Assembly: GCA_004297935.1 (NCBI GenBank)
Contig: SCRE01000020.1
Location: forward strand, 186,001-250,000
Direction of reading: 5' to 3'
Length of the DNA: 64,000 nucleotides
Origin: Microbacteriaceae bacterium
GTDB lineage: Bacteria > Actinomycetota > Actinomycetes > Actinomycetales > Microbacteriaceae
Below the pieces are notes generated by a model. It did not search any database. It was not told where the DNA came from and was given only the letters and a program-made list of their open reading frames with translations. Below are positions 25,546 through 33,955 of the stretch, one piece after another. Position 1 is the first letter of the stretch; every line of letters begins with the position of its first letter. The position numbers and the translations under genes are program-made.

Positions 25546-25947
25546 TCATTCAGCGACCGCGATCGCATCGATCTCGATCTGCCAGTCGGGCTGCGCCAGC
25601 GACGACACTTCGATAAGAGTATCGGCCGGATACGGCTTGCTGAAGTACTCTGCACGAAGCTGCACAACCGTTTCGAGGTTAGCCATGTCGGTGAGGAATA
25701 TGGTCACCTTAACCACCTCACCGAGGGTCGAGCCAGCCTCGATGAGCACCGTCTCAAGGTTTGCGAAAGCCTTTCGAGCTTGAACCTCGAAGTCTCCGTT
25801 TCCGACGGTAGTCCCGTCAGCCTCGATCCCGACCTGTCCGGAAACATAGACGAGCCCACCCGCCTTGATAGCCAGCGAAATATTATATGGCTCGTACCAG
25901 TCCTGCTCGATCGTGACACGCTCACGCCGGATTCGATTCACAGTCAT
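25546..25947 (-). CDS. RidA/YjgF/YER057c family protein (Rid-like)
   Basis: 133 residues, standard trimeric size. EPYNISLAIKAGGLVYVSGQ, VGIEADGTTVGNGDFEVQAR and EVVKVTIFLTDMANLETV follow the family. The end reads YPADTLIEVSSLAQPDWQIE: the Arg that precedes this strand in imine-deaminating RidA (as in P-A-R-S/T) is replaced by Asp. It may therefore not deaminate enamines and could act on other substrates, as other Rid subgroups do. Stands alone next to the cytosine-deaminase fragment. Confidence 0.8.
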   Translation of the reverse strand: MTVNRIRRERVTIEQDWYEPYNISLAIKAGGLVYVSGQVGIEADGTTVGNGDFEVQARKAFANLETVLIEAGSTLGEVVKVTIFLTDMANLETVVQLRAEYFSKPYPADTLIEVSSLAQPDWQIEIDAIAVAE

Positions 25948-26560
25948 TAGGGCTCCTGTAGTAAAGATGGTTGCACAGGCAGCGTGTCACCGGACCCAAG
26001 TCACCGTCAAGAGGTGTCAATGGCCTGTACCGGGTCGTGAAGTCGTCGCGTGTTCTGCTCGCCGCCGGCTCGCCGCGGTTTTCCTTACTACACTGTTCCC
26101 GCATTGCGCTGGCAGTAGTTACGCTGCGATTCCCGGCGCCGCTCGGGATATTGTGCGCTACACGCGCGCGACCGCTCGCGTGCACGTTTGGGATGCGCCG
26201 CAGTAGCCCGCCCACATTCCCTCTGCTGATCGCGTGCGCGGCGTTTGCCATCTGCCTCAAGGCGAGCGCGAAGACGTGCGAGGTTATCCCGCAGGGTTTG
26301 TCGCAGGCGATCGGGATAATGCGGCCCGGCATCGCGCGCGGGACTCGCGCCGACGTTTCAGCTACTCCTCGTCATCGTCAGGCACGGTTCCCATCCACTA
26401 CTTGTGGCTGGGAACCTCAGCCGTCCGGTCACGTTTCATCACCGCCAAGTACGACTCCCGCACAAGCATTTACGAGCGGGGATCGCGCCGCAGGAGCGGA
26501 GGTCTCCTGGGCGCTCATCGGCGAGATGTGGCGTTCACTGACCAGTCGTGTACCAAGTCG
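25948..26560. other. No intact gene recognised; possible degraded coding sequence
   Basis: Several overlapping open frames but no convincing domain. Around 26395-26530, two frames together resemble a short zinc-binding protein (ITAKYDSR, then SGDRAAGAEVSWA), suggesting a frameshifted remnant. Confidence 0.25.
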
Positions 26561-26576
26561 CGTATACTATGGTTCA

Positions 26577-26619
26577 AGGATCTTATGGATCTTATGGATC
26601 TCAAGAATCTCAAGAACGG
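26577..26619. repeat. Short tandem repeats before the toxin-antitoxin pair
   Basis: GGATCTTAT occurs as tandem 9-mers and merges into two copies of ATCTCAAGA. The repeats lie between a -10-like TATACT (26562-26567) and the ribosome site of the antitoxin (GGAGG), where an AbrB-type antitoxin could bind. Confidence 0.5.
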
Positions 26620-26628
26620 AGGCGTGCG

Positions 26629-26898
26629 ATGGACATGGCGACCATCTCCGCGAACGGACAGATCACCGTGCCGGCGGATGTCCGTCGAGCGCTCCGGCTC
26701 GGCCCGGGCGATAAGATCGCGTTCGTGACCAACGAGCTCGGCGACATCACAGTAGTTAAGCCGCTCGCGGCCGCGCTAATCGAGGCGCAGCGCGCCTTTG
26801 CCGGTGCCGCCGAGCAGGCCCAACTGGGGTCGGAGGACGACGTGGACCGCGTCGTCGCCGAGGTCCGGGCCGAACATCGCGGGCGCCGCACGGCGTGA
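26629..26898 (+). CDS. AbrB/SpoVT-type antitoxin
   Basis: 89 residues. The swapped-hairpin DNA-binding domain is at the start: ATISANGQITVPADVRRALR, LGPGDKIAFV. The C-terminal part is acidic and helical, suitable to wrap the toxin. GGAGG lies seven bases before ATG 26629. The stop overlaps the toxin GTG (GTGA). Expected to neutralise the toxin and autoregulate. Confidence 0.88.
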   Translation: MDMATISANGQITVPADVRRALRLGPGDKIAFVTNELGDITVVKPLAAALIEAQRAFAGAAEQAQLGSEDDVDRVVAEVRAEHRGRRTA

Positions 26899-27290
26899 GG
26901 CGGGTGCTGGTCGACACGAACGTTGTTGTGTCGGCGTTAATCTTCCCCGGGTCCCGTCCGGCTCGCGCGCTCTGGACGGTCATCGAGACCGAGCGCCTCG
27001 TATTGACCCAGTGGATCCTCGACGAGTTGCGCGACGTGGTCGGGCGCAAATGGCCGGATCGACTCTCCGCGCTCGACCTGTTCCTCGGCACCGTCGGCTA
27101 CGAACTCCTTGACGCAGGGTCTCCCGGCGTGGAAGTTCGCGATGTCGATGACCAACGGATCCTCGACGCGGCGATCAGCGGCAACGTCGACGTGATCGTC
27201 ACCGGCGATAAAGACTTCTTTGCGCTGGAGATCGACAGGCCGCTCATTCTGACCGCACGCGATTATCTCGATTCGGTCGCTCACCAATAG
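26895..27290 (+). CDS. PIN-domain toxin (VapC-like ribonuclease, COG1569 type)
   Basis: 131 residues. Acidic active-site residues visible: VLVDTNVVVSALIF (Asp 6), ILDELRDVVG (Glu), DVDDQRILDAAISGNVDVIV and TGDKDFFAL (Asp pair). The arrangement antitoxin-toxin with a 4-base overlap is typical. PIN toxins cut RNA, often tRNA. It may stabilise the surrounding island. Confidence 0.88.
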   Translation: MRRVLVDTNVVVSALIFPGSRPARALWTVIETERLVLTQWILDELRDVVGRKWPDRLSALDLFLGTVGYELLDAGSPGVEVRDVDDQRILDAAISGNVDVIVTGDKDFFALEIDRPLILTARDYLDSVAHQ

Positions 27291-27449
27291 GTCCAGACAC
27301 TGCCGATAAGCCGCGCCCCGCCCACCTGAACGCGGCCAGGATTTGCAGCTAAGGCATAGGTCCGCGTCGCCGTTGGCGTAGGTTATGTTCTCAATCATTT
27401 GGAGGGGGTGAACGTTGCGCTGTTGATCGAAACACTCCAACGAATCGCA

Positions 27450-27608
27450 TCAAACACCAGTGCGCCGATCGGCCCGTGATGAAGCGCGGCCATCCACGCG
27501 CCAGTCGTAAAGGGTGCGCATGGGCACCCCGAGGTAGTCGGACAGCTCCTCGACAGTCAGCAGCCGCTCCAACTGCGAAGGCGGTTTCGACCCAACAGTG
27601 TCGGCCAT
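27450..27608 (-). pseudogene. Excisionase-like HTH protein, C-terminally disrupted
   Basis: 52 residues: LLTVEELSDYLGVPMRTLYD followed by WRVDGRAS. This is the MerR-type winged helix of excisionases and AlpA-like proteins, which normally continues with a G-P-x-x-x-x-x-G wing. Here the frame changes after WRVDG, so the wing is lost. It lies 226 bases from an attachment-site repeat, where an excisionase is expected. Confidence 0.5.
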
Positions 27609-27834
27609 GCTAATCAGGTACGACAGCCAACCGCGCCGTCGCCGCAGCACTCCGCGATACTCCAGGACTATCGTCGGCCGTACCACGCAAACCGGCCCGG
27701 AGAGAGGGTTTATGGCCCTTTAGTGGCCTCTCAATCGAATTCTCGGACATTGCAGGCTCCTCGCCTGCCCCTGTCCAGAAATCAAAATATCCTCCCCACC
27801 AGGTATTTCAGCCCGGCAAGAAGGATTCTCTCGG

Positions 27835-27869
27835 TGCGCCCGAAGGGATTCGAACCCCCAACCTTCTGA
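27835..27869 (-). other. Attachment-site copy 2: 3' end of a tRNA-Arg gene
   Basis: Identical to the tRNA-Arg 3' half at 2653-2687 and in the same orientation. Left flank differs completely from copy 1, right flank is the shared 250-bp repeat. Confidence 0.75.
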
Positions 27870-27953
27870 ATGAATTTTGGGGTGTCGCTCTGACGGCGCT
27901 CAACGAATTTCCCCAGTTGTGCTCATCGAAGTTCCCCAGGTCGCAGGGTTAGG

Positions 27954-28238
27954 TTAGCGCAGGTTTGTGCCGGTTGTGACGCGGCGTAGTTCGTCGGATG
28001 CGGCGGCGTGGTTGCGGAGCCGGTAGGAGGCCCCGTCGAGGGTGACCACGACTGAGCGGTGGAGGAGCCGGTCGAGCATCGCGGCGGCGACGGTGGTGTC
28101 ACCGAGGATCTCGCCCCAGGCTCCAACGGGCCGGTTCGTGGTGATCACGATCGATGTCTTCAGGTAGCGCTGGTTGATGACTTGGAACAGCGCGGACGCC
28201 GCCTCGGCCGGCAGCGGCAGATAGCCCAGCTCGTCGAT
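27954..28238 (-). pseudogene. istB: istB, C-terminal part (separated by the RIT insertion)
   Basis: Continues the IstB ATPase after the insertion: IDELGYLPLPAEAASALFQV, NQRYLKTSIVITTNRPVGAW, GEILGDTTVAAAMLDRLLHR and a stop at 27954. The Asp of Walker B sits directly at the break. Joined with 31652-32203 it restores a normal length IstB. Confidence 0.85.
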
Positions 28239-28257
28239 TTATGCCGAGGTCGGCATA

Positions 28258-28295
28258 GATCGACTTATGCCGACTCCGTGATTATGCCGATGTCG
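28258..28295. repeat. RIT inverted repeat, left copy
   Basis: 38 bases identical, in inverted orientation, to 31621-31658. Core TTATGCCGACTCCGTG then ATTATGCCGATGTCG. On this side 26 extra bases with a TATGCCGAGGTCGGCATA dyad lie outside it (28239-28264). Confidence 0.85.
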
Positions 28296-28367
28296 GGGGG
28301 CGGAGCTCCCTGCGCCAGCGTTTTCCGGGCCTGTGGCCTGCGGTGGGCTGCGTGGAGGTCGGCATAA

Positions 28368-29357
28368 TCACAGTCCTTCCAGGAATGCGAGGAGGCTGTC
28401 GGCGGGGCGATACCGGCCGGGCGGCGACGACACCGGGGTGGTTTTCGCCAGCGCGCGCTCCTTTATCGTCATGTCGGCGTGGATGTAGGGATCCGTGGAC
28501 CGGGTGTCGGCGTGGCCCAGCCAGAGCGCGATGACGGTGGTGTCGACTCCCGCGTGCAGCAGTGTCATCGCGGTGGTGTGCCGCAGCGTGTGCGGGGACA
28601 GCTTCTTTGTTTGCAGCGTTCCGCAGGCGACGGCGGCGGTGGAGTGGTGGGCGGCCAGTCGGTGCTCGATCGCATCACGGGTCAGGCGTCGTCCGGTGCG
28701 GGTGCAGAACAGCGGATCGGTCGGCAGGCCGGCCCTCTCGCGCAGCCAGTGACGGATCGCGGCCTCGGTCGCGGCCGTGAGCGGGATGGCGCGGTCCTTG
28801 CGTCCCTTCCCGTGGCAGCGGACGTTCGCGCCGGTGCCGCAGCTGATGTCGGCGCAGTTCAACCCGGTCAGCTCCGACACTCGCAACCCCGTCTGGACGC
28901 AGAGCAGCAGCCAGGCGTGGTCGCGGCGGCCCTCCCAGGTGGTGAGGTCCGGCGCGGCCAGCAGTGCGTCGACCTCCACGGCGGTGAGGTAGGACACCGT
29001 CGCTTTGTCGAACCTCTTCGGCGGAATCGCCAGGACCTGGGCGATGACGTCGGCGTGTTCGGGGTGCTGCAGGGCGGCGTAGCGGAACAGCGACCGCAGG
29101 GCGCCCAGACGGGTATTGCGGGTGCGGGCGCTGTTGTGCCGATTGGTCTCCAGATGGTCCAGGAACGCGCTGATCATGCCTTGGTCGAGATCCGACCAGT
29201 CCAGTTGCGAGGGCAGCTTCCCCGTCGTGGACTGGACGAAGGCGAACAGCAGCCGCAGTGTGTCGCGGTAGGCGGCGACGGTGTGGCCGCTGGCCTGGCG
29301 CTGTTTGGCTAGGCGGTCGCTGAAGAACATCTGGACCGTCGCCGTGATCGCCGTCAT
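28368..29357 (-). CDS. ritC: RIT tyrosine recombinase C
   Basis: 329 residues. Core-binding N-terminal domain then catalytic domain with Arg in CVQTGLRVSELTGL, Lys region GKGRKDRAIPL, H-x-x-R in LSPHTLRHTTAM, and His/Tyr in LGHADTRSTDPYIHA (the nucleophile Tyr is in DPYIH). All catalytic residues are present. ATG 29357 overlaps the ritB stop; the open frame further upstream is inside ritB. Confidence 0.87.
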   Translation of the reverse strand: MTAITATVQMFFSDRLAKQRQASGHTVAAYRDTLRLLFAFVQSTTGKLPSQLDWSDLDQGMISAFLDHLETNRHNSARTRNTRLGALRSLFRYAALQHPEHADVIAQVLAIPPKRFDKATVSYLTAVEVDALLAAPDLTTWEGRRDHAWLLLCVQTGLRVSELTGLNCADISCGTGANVRCHGKGRKDRAIPLTAATEAAIRHWLRERAGLPTDPLFCTRTGRRLTRDAIEHRLAAHHSTAAVACGTLQTKKLSPHTLRHTTAMTLLHAGVDTTVIALWLGHADTRSTDPYIHADMTIKERALAKTTPVSSPPGRYRPADSLLAFLEGL

Positions 29358-30286
29358 GATGGCACCTGCCCATCCCCGGGCTCGAGGCGTTCGGCGGCCA
29401 GGGCGAGCAGTTCCGGCGCGGCGGAGAGATACCAGTAGGTGAACCGCGGATCGCGGTGCCCGAGATAGGTGGAGAGGTAGGGAAGGCGGGCGTGGACGTC
29501 GGCGCCACTGCGATACCAGTTGACCAACGTGCTGACCGCGAAAGTGTGGCGCAGGTCGTGCAAGCGGGGACCGCGGGCCGCTCCGCCGCCGATCCCCGCG
29601 CCGGAACACAGGCGGTGGAAGACGGTTTGGACAACGGGATAGAGCAGCCGCTTTCCCGTCACCGTTACGAAGAAACTCGTGGTGGACGGCGCCGGGAGGT
29701 GCGTGTCGCGCTGAGCGGCGTAGACGCGCAGTGCAGCAACGGTGCTGGAGAGCACGGGAACCTTGCGGGTCTTCATGAATTTCGATTCACGAACAAGGAG
29801 GACGCCGGCAGCGAGGTCAACGTCGGCCCGATCCAGCCGGATCGCTTCCCCGATGCGCAGCCCCGTCACCGACAGCAGCCCGATCAGGGTGGAATATGTC
29901 GCCGCAGGCAGTCGCGAATCCAAGTCGTGCTGCGCGTGGTCCATCAGGGCGGTGATGTCGTCGGCGGAATAGATGAATGGTGTCCTCCAGCGCTGGCGGG
30001 AGGGAAACAACCCGATTGGTGGGACCTCTGTCGCGGAATCGATGCCGGAGAGGTAGCGGGCGAAGCCGCGAACGGCTGTCATCCGGCGCGGCCAGACAGT
30101 GCTGCCCGGGTCAGCCGACACAGTCTCGACCCAGGCGATGGCAGTGGCGATAGTGACGGTCGGCTGTTCATTGGCGTCCATCCACGCAACGAACCGGGGA
30201 AGAAGCCTCACCGCGTCAGCCAACTGATAGCCCAGGTTCCGTCGCAGCCGAAGGTAGTCGTTCAAGGACTCCGTGAGCGTCGTCAT
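29354..30286 (-). CDS. ritB: RIT tyrosine recombinase B
   Basis: 310 residues. N-terminal ESLNDYLRLRRNLGYQLADA is typical for the middle RIT protein. Catalytic residues: LSVTGLRIGEAIRL (Arg), FMKTRKVPVL (Lys), LHDLRHTFAVSTL (H-x-x-R-H), YLGHRDPRFTYWYLSAAPEL (His and Tyr). ATG 30286 overlaps the ritA stop by four bases. Confidence 0.87.
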   Translation of the reverse strand: MTTLTESLNDYLRLRRNLGYQLADAVRLLPRFVAWMDANEQPTVTIATAIAWVETVSADPGSTVWPRRMTAVRGFARYLSGIDSATEVPPIGLFPSRQRWRTPFIYSADDITALMDHAQHDLDSRLPAATYSTLIGLLSVTGLRIGEAIRLDRADVDLAAGVLLVRESKFMKTRKVPVLSSTVAALRVYAAQRDTHLPAPSTTSFFVTVTGKRLLYPVVQTVFHRLCSGAGIGGGAARGPRLHDLRHTFAVSTLVNWYRSGADVHARLPYLSTYLGHRDPRFTYWYLSAAPELLALAAERLEPGDGQVPS

Positions 30287-31485
30287 GAGTTCTGCCCCGG
30301 CCAGTCCTGGGCGATCCCGCGCAGCGAGTCGATGTCGATCTTCGCGTAGATGGCAGTGGTGGCTAGATCCCGGTGCCGCAGCACCTGCCCGATGTCCAGC
30401 AGGGGGATGTCTTTCGCCAGCATCTCTGTCGCCAGCGCGTGCCGCAGCCGGTGTGCCTTCGCGTCCGGGCAATTGGCCCGGCGAGCTGCCCGGCGCACTA
30501 CGTCACCGACCAGGTCCGCCGGGATCGGTTTGCGCGGGGCGCGTTCGGTGATGAACACCTCCCGGTGCGGCGACGCTGGCCGGGCCCCGTGGAGGTAGTC
30601 GGCCAACGCTTCTCCCGCGTCGACGGGCAGGGGCATCAGGTCGCGGCGGCGGGCCTTGCCGCGGACGGTGAGCTCCCCGGCGCGCCAGTCGACGTCGTCC
30701 AGGCGCAGCCGGGCGACCTCGATGGACCGCAGTCCCAGCCGGGCCAGCAGCAGCATAATCGCCCGGTCCCGGCGGCCGGTGCTGGTGCCGCGATCGCAGC
30801 TGTCCACCATCGCCTCGACCTGCCCGGCGCTCAGCGCCACTGGCAGGTGCGCGTCGCGCCAGCCGGCGACCGAGGGAACACATCCCGCCAGATTCCAGCT
30901 GGTCCGGTCCGTGAGGTAGAGGTAGCGCAGCAACGAGCGCATCTCCGCGACCCGGCCGCGCGCGGACCCGAGACTCACCCTCCCGCTCTCGGCCAGGATG
31001 AATGCCGAAATCTCGACACCGGAGAGCATCGTGGTGTCAAGCAGTTTTCCTGCTGGCTGACCGATCTGCAGGAATCGCCGCGCCAACTTCTCGTAGCGGA
31101 GCACCGTCATCGCCGCCAGGTCCTTCTCGTGGACCAACCATTGCCGGTAGTCCGCAAGCAGAGCCTCCAGCGGAGAGACCACCGCCGCGGGAGGCGGCGC
31201 AAGGACCCCGGCTTCCCGCAGCACCTCGAACATCAGGGTGAAGCAGCGGCCATAGAGCTTCTGTGTGAAACTCGCCCGGGCCCGGGCGGCGCGGAAGGAC
31301 GCGACGGCCGACTCGTCGAAATCCGCGACCGTCAGCCGTTCCGTCTCCAGCCAGCGGCCGACGTCGCCGACGATCTTCAACATGCCCCGCCGCGTGCCCG
31401 GCGTGTAGCCGGTCGCGGCGAGCTTCGCATCGATGGCGGCGATGTGGGGCGCCATCGCACCAGCTTTTCTGCGTGTTCCTGACAT
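30283..31485 (-). CDS. ritA: RIT tyrosine recombinase A
   Basis: 400 residues, the longest of the trio because of an N-terminal extension. Catalytic residues: ARLGLRSIEVARL (Arg), RGKARRRDLMPL, HRLRHALATEML (H-x-x-R-H), LRHRDLATTAIYAK (His and Tyr). ATG 31485 has GAGGA eight bases upstream; an ATG at 31536 has no such site. Confidence 0.86.
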   Translation of the reverse strand: MSGTRRKAGAMAPHIAAIDAKLAATGYTPGTRRGMLKIVGDVGRWLETERLTVADFDESAVASFRAARARASFTQKLYGRCFTLMFEVLREAGVLAPPPAAVVSPLEALLADYRQWLVHEKDLAAMTVLRYEKLARRFLQIGQPAGKLLDTTMLSGVEISAFILAESGRVSLGSARGRVAEMRSLLRYLYLTDRTSWNLAGCVPSVAGWRDAHLPVALSAGQVEAMVDSCDRGTSTGRRDRAIMLLLARLGLRSIEVARLRLDDVDWRAGELTVRGKARRRDLMPLPVDAGEALADYLHGARPASPHREVFITERAPRKPIPADLVGDVVRRAARRANCPDAKAHRLRHALATEMLAKDIPLLDIGQVLRHRDLATTAIYAKIDIDSLRGIAQDWPGQNS

Positions 31486-31620
31486 CGTTTCGTTCCTCGT
31501 CCGGAGACACGATGCCTCCTCGGGAACAGCTTCCAACGACGCCCCAACTATGCCGACAATCTCTCTGGGCCCTTGCGGAAAATGCCAGTGCTACCTGGCG
31601 ATATTGGCCAGTATCCGCGG

Positions 31621-31658
31621 CGACATCGGCATAATCACGGAGTCGGCATAAGTCGATC
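31621..31658. repeat. RIT inverted repeat, right copy
   Basis: Perfect inverted copy of 28258-28295; its last seven bases overlap the target duplication GTCGAT and one istB base, because the left internal copy is itself preceded by ATCGAC. Confidence 0.85.
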
Positions 31659-32203
31659 ACGAGGAGTGTTGGGCCGGCGAAGAATCGCATCATGGTGCCC
31701 CATTTGCCCTCGATCGCGGCCCGGTGGCAGCGGGCGGCGAGGTCGGCGGCGGAGGTGAAGTAGGTGCGGTAGCCGGCTTGAACGGCGGCATGGCCCAGCC
31801 CGGTGGCGATGTGGGTCTTCCCGACCCCCGGCGGGCCGATCAGGAGCACGTTCGTCGCGGTCTCGAGGTAGCGGCAGGTGGCCAGCTCCGCGAGGAGAGA
31901 GCGGTCGATGCCGGACGCGGCGTCGAGGTCGAAGTCGCCGAGGGTGGCTCCGGTGGGGAGGTTCGCGAAGCGGAACCGGCCCGCGAGGCGGCGCGCGTCG
32001 GTCGCGGTGACCTCGACGGCGAGCAGGCGCTCGAGGGCCTGGGTGAGGGACCAGCCCTCGGCTTGGGCCTGGTCGAGGACGCCGGGCAGAGCGTCGGCGG
32101 CATCAGCGAGTTTCAGCTCGGTCAGGTGGCCGCGCAGCTGCTGATAGACGCTCGCCGGCGTGGGAGCGGTCAACGTGGTTGAGGTTGTGGTGGGTGTGCT
32201 CAT
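31652..32203 (-). pseudogene. istB: istB, N-terminal part with Walker A
   Basis: IstB helper ATPase: VYQQLRGHLTELKLADAADA, RFRFANLPTGATLGDFDLDA, NVLLIGPPGVGKTHIATGLG (Walker A) and GTMMRFFAGPTLLVI, where the RIT element interrupts the Walker B strand. ATG 32203 overlaps the istA stop (ATGA). IS21 transposition needs IstB, so this copy should be immobile unless the RIT leaves precisely. Confidence 0.87.
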
Positions 32204-33504
32204 CGGAGGGTGTTCCTGTTCTTCGCGGCCTGCTCGTAAGCGGCCAGGCTGATCACTGTGGTGGGTTCGGGGGCGCCGACAAGGACTGTCGCTGCCTGGC
32301 GGGCGGCCGCCCCGGGCGGGATGCGTTCCTTCTTGCGGTGGGGGCGCCCGGGAGGGGCCGAGGCCAGGGCGATGGTCTCGAGGGCGGTGACGTGTCCGCT
32401 GTCGCGGATCGTGACCCCGAGACCGGCCTCGGCAACCTGATGACGGGCGAGGACCACGCCGGAGACCGTGCTGATGTCGATGGTGTTGCCGCCGAGGCGG
32501 TGGTGGACGACGACCTTCGTCGCGGCAAGCTCCGGCGGGACGGAGTACCGGTTCCCGCGCCAGTCGATCAGGGCCTGCCGGGTCGCGGTGCGCTCCTCCG
32601 TCACTACGACGGGGAACACACTCGAAGGCAGCGGGCGCAGCCGTTCCGCGGCGAACATGGCCGCGGCGGTCGTGGCCCCGTCCCGGCCCTCACGGCGCCG
32701 CCCGTCCTGGCTCCTCGCGAACGCGACAAGGCTGGCCTGGGCCTGTTCGAGGGTGAGCTCGTCCGCGAGGTTGCGCCACCACCGTTGCGCGGCGGTGTGG
32801 TTGTTCTTCTCGACCACGCCCTTCCGGTTGCCCGACCTAGGCCGGCAGGCCACCACGCTCACCGCGTGGTGCTTCGCGAATGCCGCGAACATCGGCGTCA
32901 GGTCACTGGTTCCGGCCTTCAATACCGTGGTCATCCGGTCGAACCGCCAGCTTGTCGTCACGCCGCCGAGCAGGCTGAGGAGCATCGTCATCGCGGCCAG
33001 CAGATGCGGCAGGTCCATCGACGGGGAGATCACCGCGCGCCACACCCCCGAGTGCGCCAGAGACCCGACGAGCACATAGGCGCGTTTCGTCGGGAACGCC
33101 CACCCTGCCGGCGCGTCGGGCAGCTCAACCCAGTCGAACTGGGTCTCTTCCCCGGCCGGGTGCTCGATGATCGCATTGGGCCGTTTCGTCACGTGAGCGC
33201 AGGCCGTGCACGCCGGACGCAACCCGCGGTCCCGGACCTGCCGCGTGAGGGTCTGATAGGACCCCGTGAAGCCCAGCGGTCGCAGTTCGTCGAGCAGCGT
33301 CGCCGCCCACAAGTGCGGGTCCTCGGTCAGCCTCGCCGTGACATAGGCGACGAAGGCGACGAACGCGTCGGGTTCGACGCGTTTGCGCTCTCCCGGGGTG
33401 CGTTGACCGGACAGGTATGCCCGGATCGTCTTGCGGTCGTGGTTGGTGTGGCGGGCGATCTCACTGATCGTCATTCCTTGCCGTTTGAGCGCGTGGATGT
33501 CCAC
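32200..33504 (-). CDS. istA: IS21-family transposase IstA
   Basis: 434 residues. HTH at the start (KRQGMTISEIARHTNHDRKT), DDE core with ETQFDWVELP (first Asp), SWRFDRMTTVLKAG (second), and NRKGVVEKNNHTAAQRWW (Glu), then the C-terminal beta region RGNRYSVPPELAATKVVV. I prefer GTG 33504, preceded by AGAGGAGGAC, to the ATG at 33525 that lies within a hairpin. Intact. Confidence 0.88.
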   Translation of the reverse strand: MDIHALKRQGMTISEIARHTNHDRKTIRAYLSGQRTPGERKRVEPDAFVAFVAYVTARLTEDPHLWAATLLDELRPLGFTGSYQTLTRQVRDRGLRPACTACAHVTKRPNAIIEHPAGEETQFDWVELPDAPAGWAFPTKRAYVLVGSLAHSGVWRAVISPSMDLPHLLAAMTMLLSLLGGVTTSWRFDRMTTVLKAGTSDLTPMFAAFAKHHAVSVVACRPRSGNRKGVVEKNNHTAAQRWWRNLADELTLEQAQASLVAFARSQDGRRREGRDGATTAAAMFAAERLRPLPSSVFPVVVTEERTATRQALIDWRGNRYSVPPELAATKVVVHHRLGGNTIDISTVSGVVLARHQVAEAGLGVTIRDSGHVTALETIALASAPPGRPHRKKERIPPGAAARQAATVLVGAPEPTTVISLAAYEQAAKNRNTLR

Positions 33505-33522
33505 GTCGTCCTCCTCTGAAAG

Positions 33523-33595
33523 CATAGGAGCAGGGCCTTTCTCGAGCTGGTGTGTGGCCGAAGACCATCAGCATCGAGGAAGGCCCGCTCCTATG
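33523..33595. promoter_or_regulatory. Long hairpin at the 5' end of istA
   Basis: CATAGGAGCAGGGCCTTTCT is mirrored by AGGAAGGCCCGCTCCTATG, with a loop of about 28 bases. It covers the upstream ATG of istA. Such structures can hinder read-through translation from outside the IS; here this is an inference. Confidence 0.5.
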
Positions 33596-33863
33596 AGCGG
33601 AAGCGACCCGGAGTGGGGAATTTCAGTGAGCAGAACTGAGGAATATCAGTGAGCGCCGTCAGCTCGATCCACCTCGTTGCGCACTTTGTATTGAAAACCC
33701 CTGTACAAGAGCACTTTCTGTAACTTACGGTGCGATCATACCTCGGACAAACACGGAGTGCTACGGACAATTTTGGATAGGTTTATGACCCATAAATTGC
33801 CCCCAACTTCAGGTCGACACCGAGAGCAGCACCGCTTCGGCCCAAGCCTGAAGCGAAGACGAC

Positions 33864-33955
33864 ATCACTATCTTGGCGCAGGGATCGCGCCGTCTGTTGA
33901 GACGTAGGGTGACGCGTATCGCTTCGCGAGGCGAGGCTCAATCTGGCCGGCGGCG
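33864..33955. other. Unassigned sequence right of the repeat
   Basis: No feature recognised apart from a short dyad CGCTTCGCGAGGCGAGG. Confidence 0.2.

Larger units (their letters stand above)
28239..31651 (-). mobile_element. Recombinase-In-Trio (RIT) element
   Basis: Three tyrosine recombinase genes, each overlapping the next by ATGA, in the fixed order long-N-terminal/middle/last characteristic of RIT elements. Termini start with TTATGCCGA and end with TCGGCATAA. The target istB gives GTCGAT on both sides (28233-28238 and 31652-31657), a 6-bp target duplication. Insertion into another transposon gene is well suited to dating: it is younger than the IS21 copy. Confidence 0.85.
27891..33661 (-). 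mobile_element. IS21-family element with a RIT element nested inside istB
   Basis: Ends: TGACGGCGCTCAACGAAT on the left and, in reverse complement, TGACGGCGCTCACTGATA on the right; both continue with related TTCCyCAGTT and TTCCCCA boxes, the multiple-repeat ends of IS21. Target duplication GCTC. It carries istA and istB in the usual overlapping order on the minus strand, but istB is split at about residue 182 by the RIT insertion. Confidence 0.88.
27835..33863. repeat. Long direct repeat, copy 2, split by IS21
   Basis: The two parts 27835-27890 and 33662-33863 together align with 2653-2902. Between them lies the IS21 element, flanked by GCTC on both sides (27887-27890 and 33662-33665), which occurs once in copy 1 (GTTGCTCGATCC). 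Confidence 0.85.

Noticed and set aside
28368-31485. Three unrelated phage integrases
   Set aside because: ATGA overlaps, fixed order, common terminal repeats and target duplication show that they form one RIT element.
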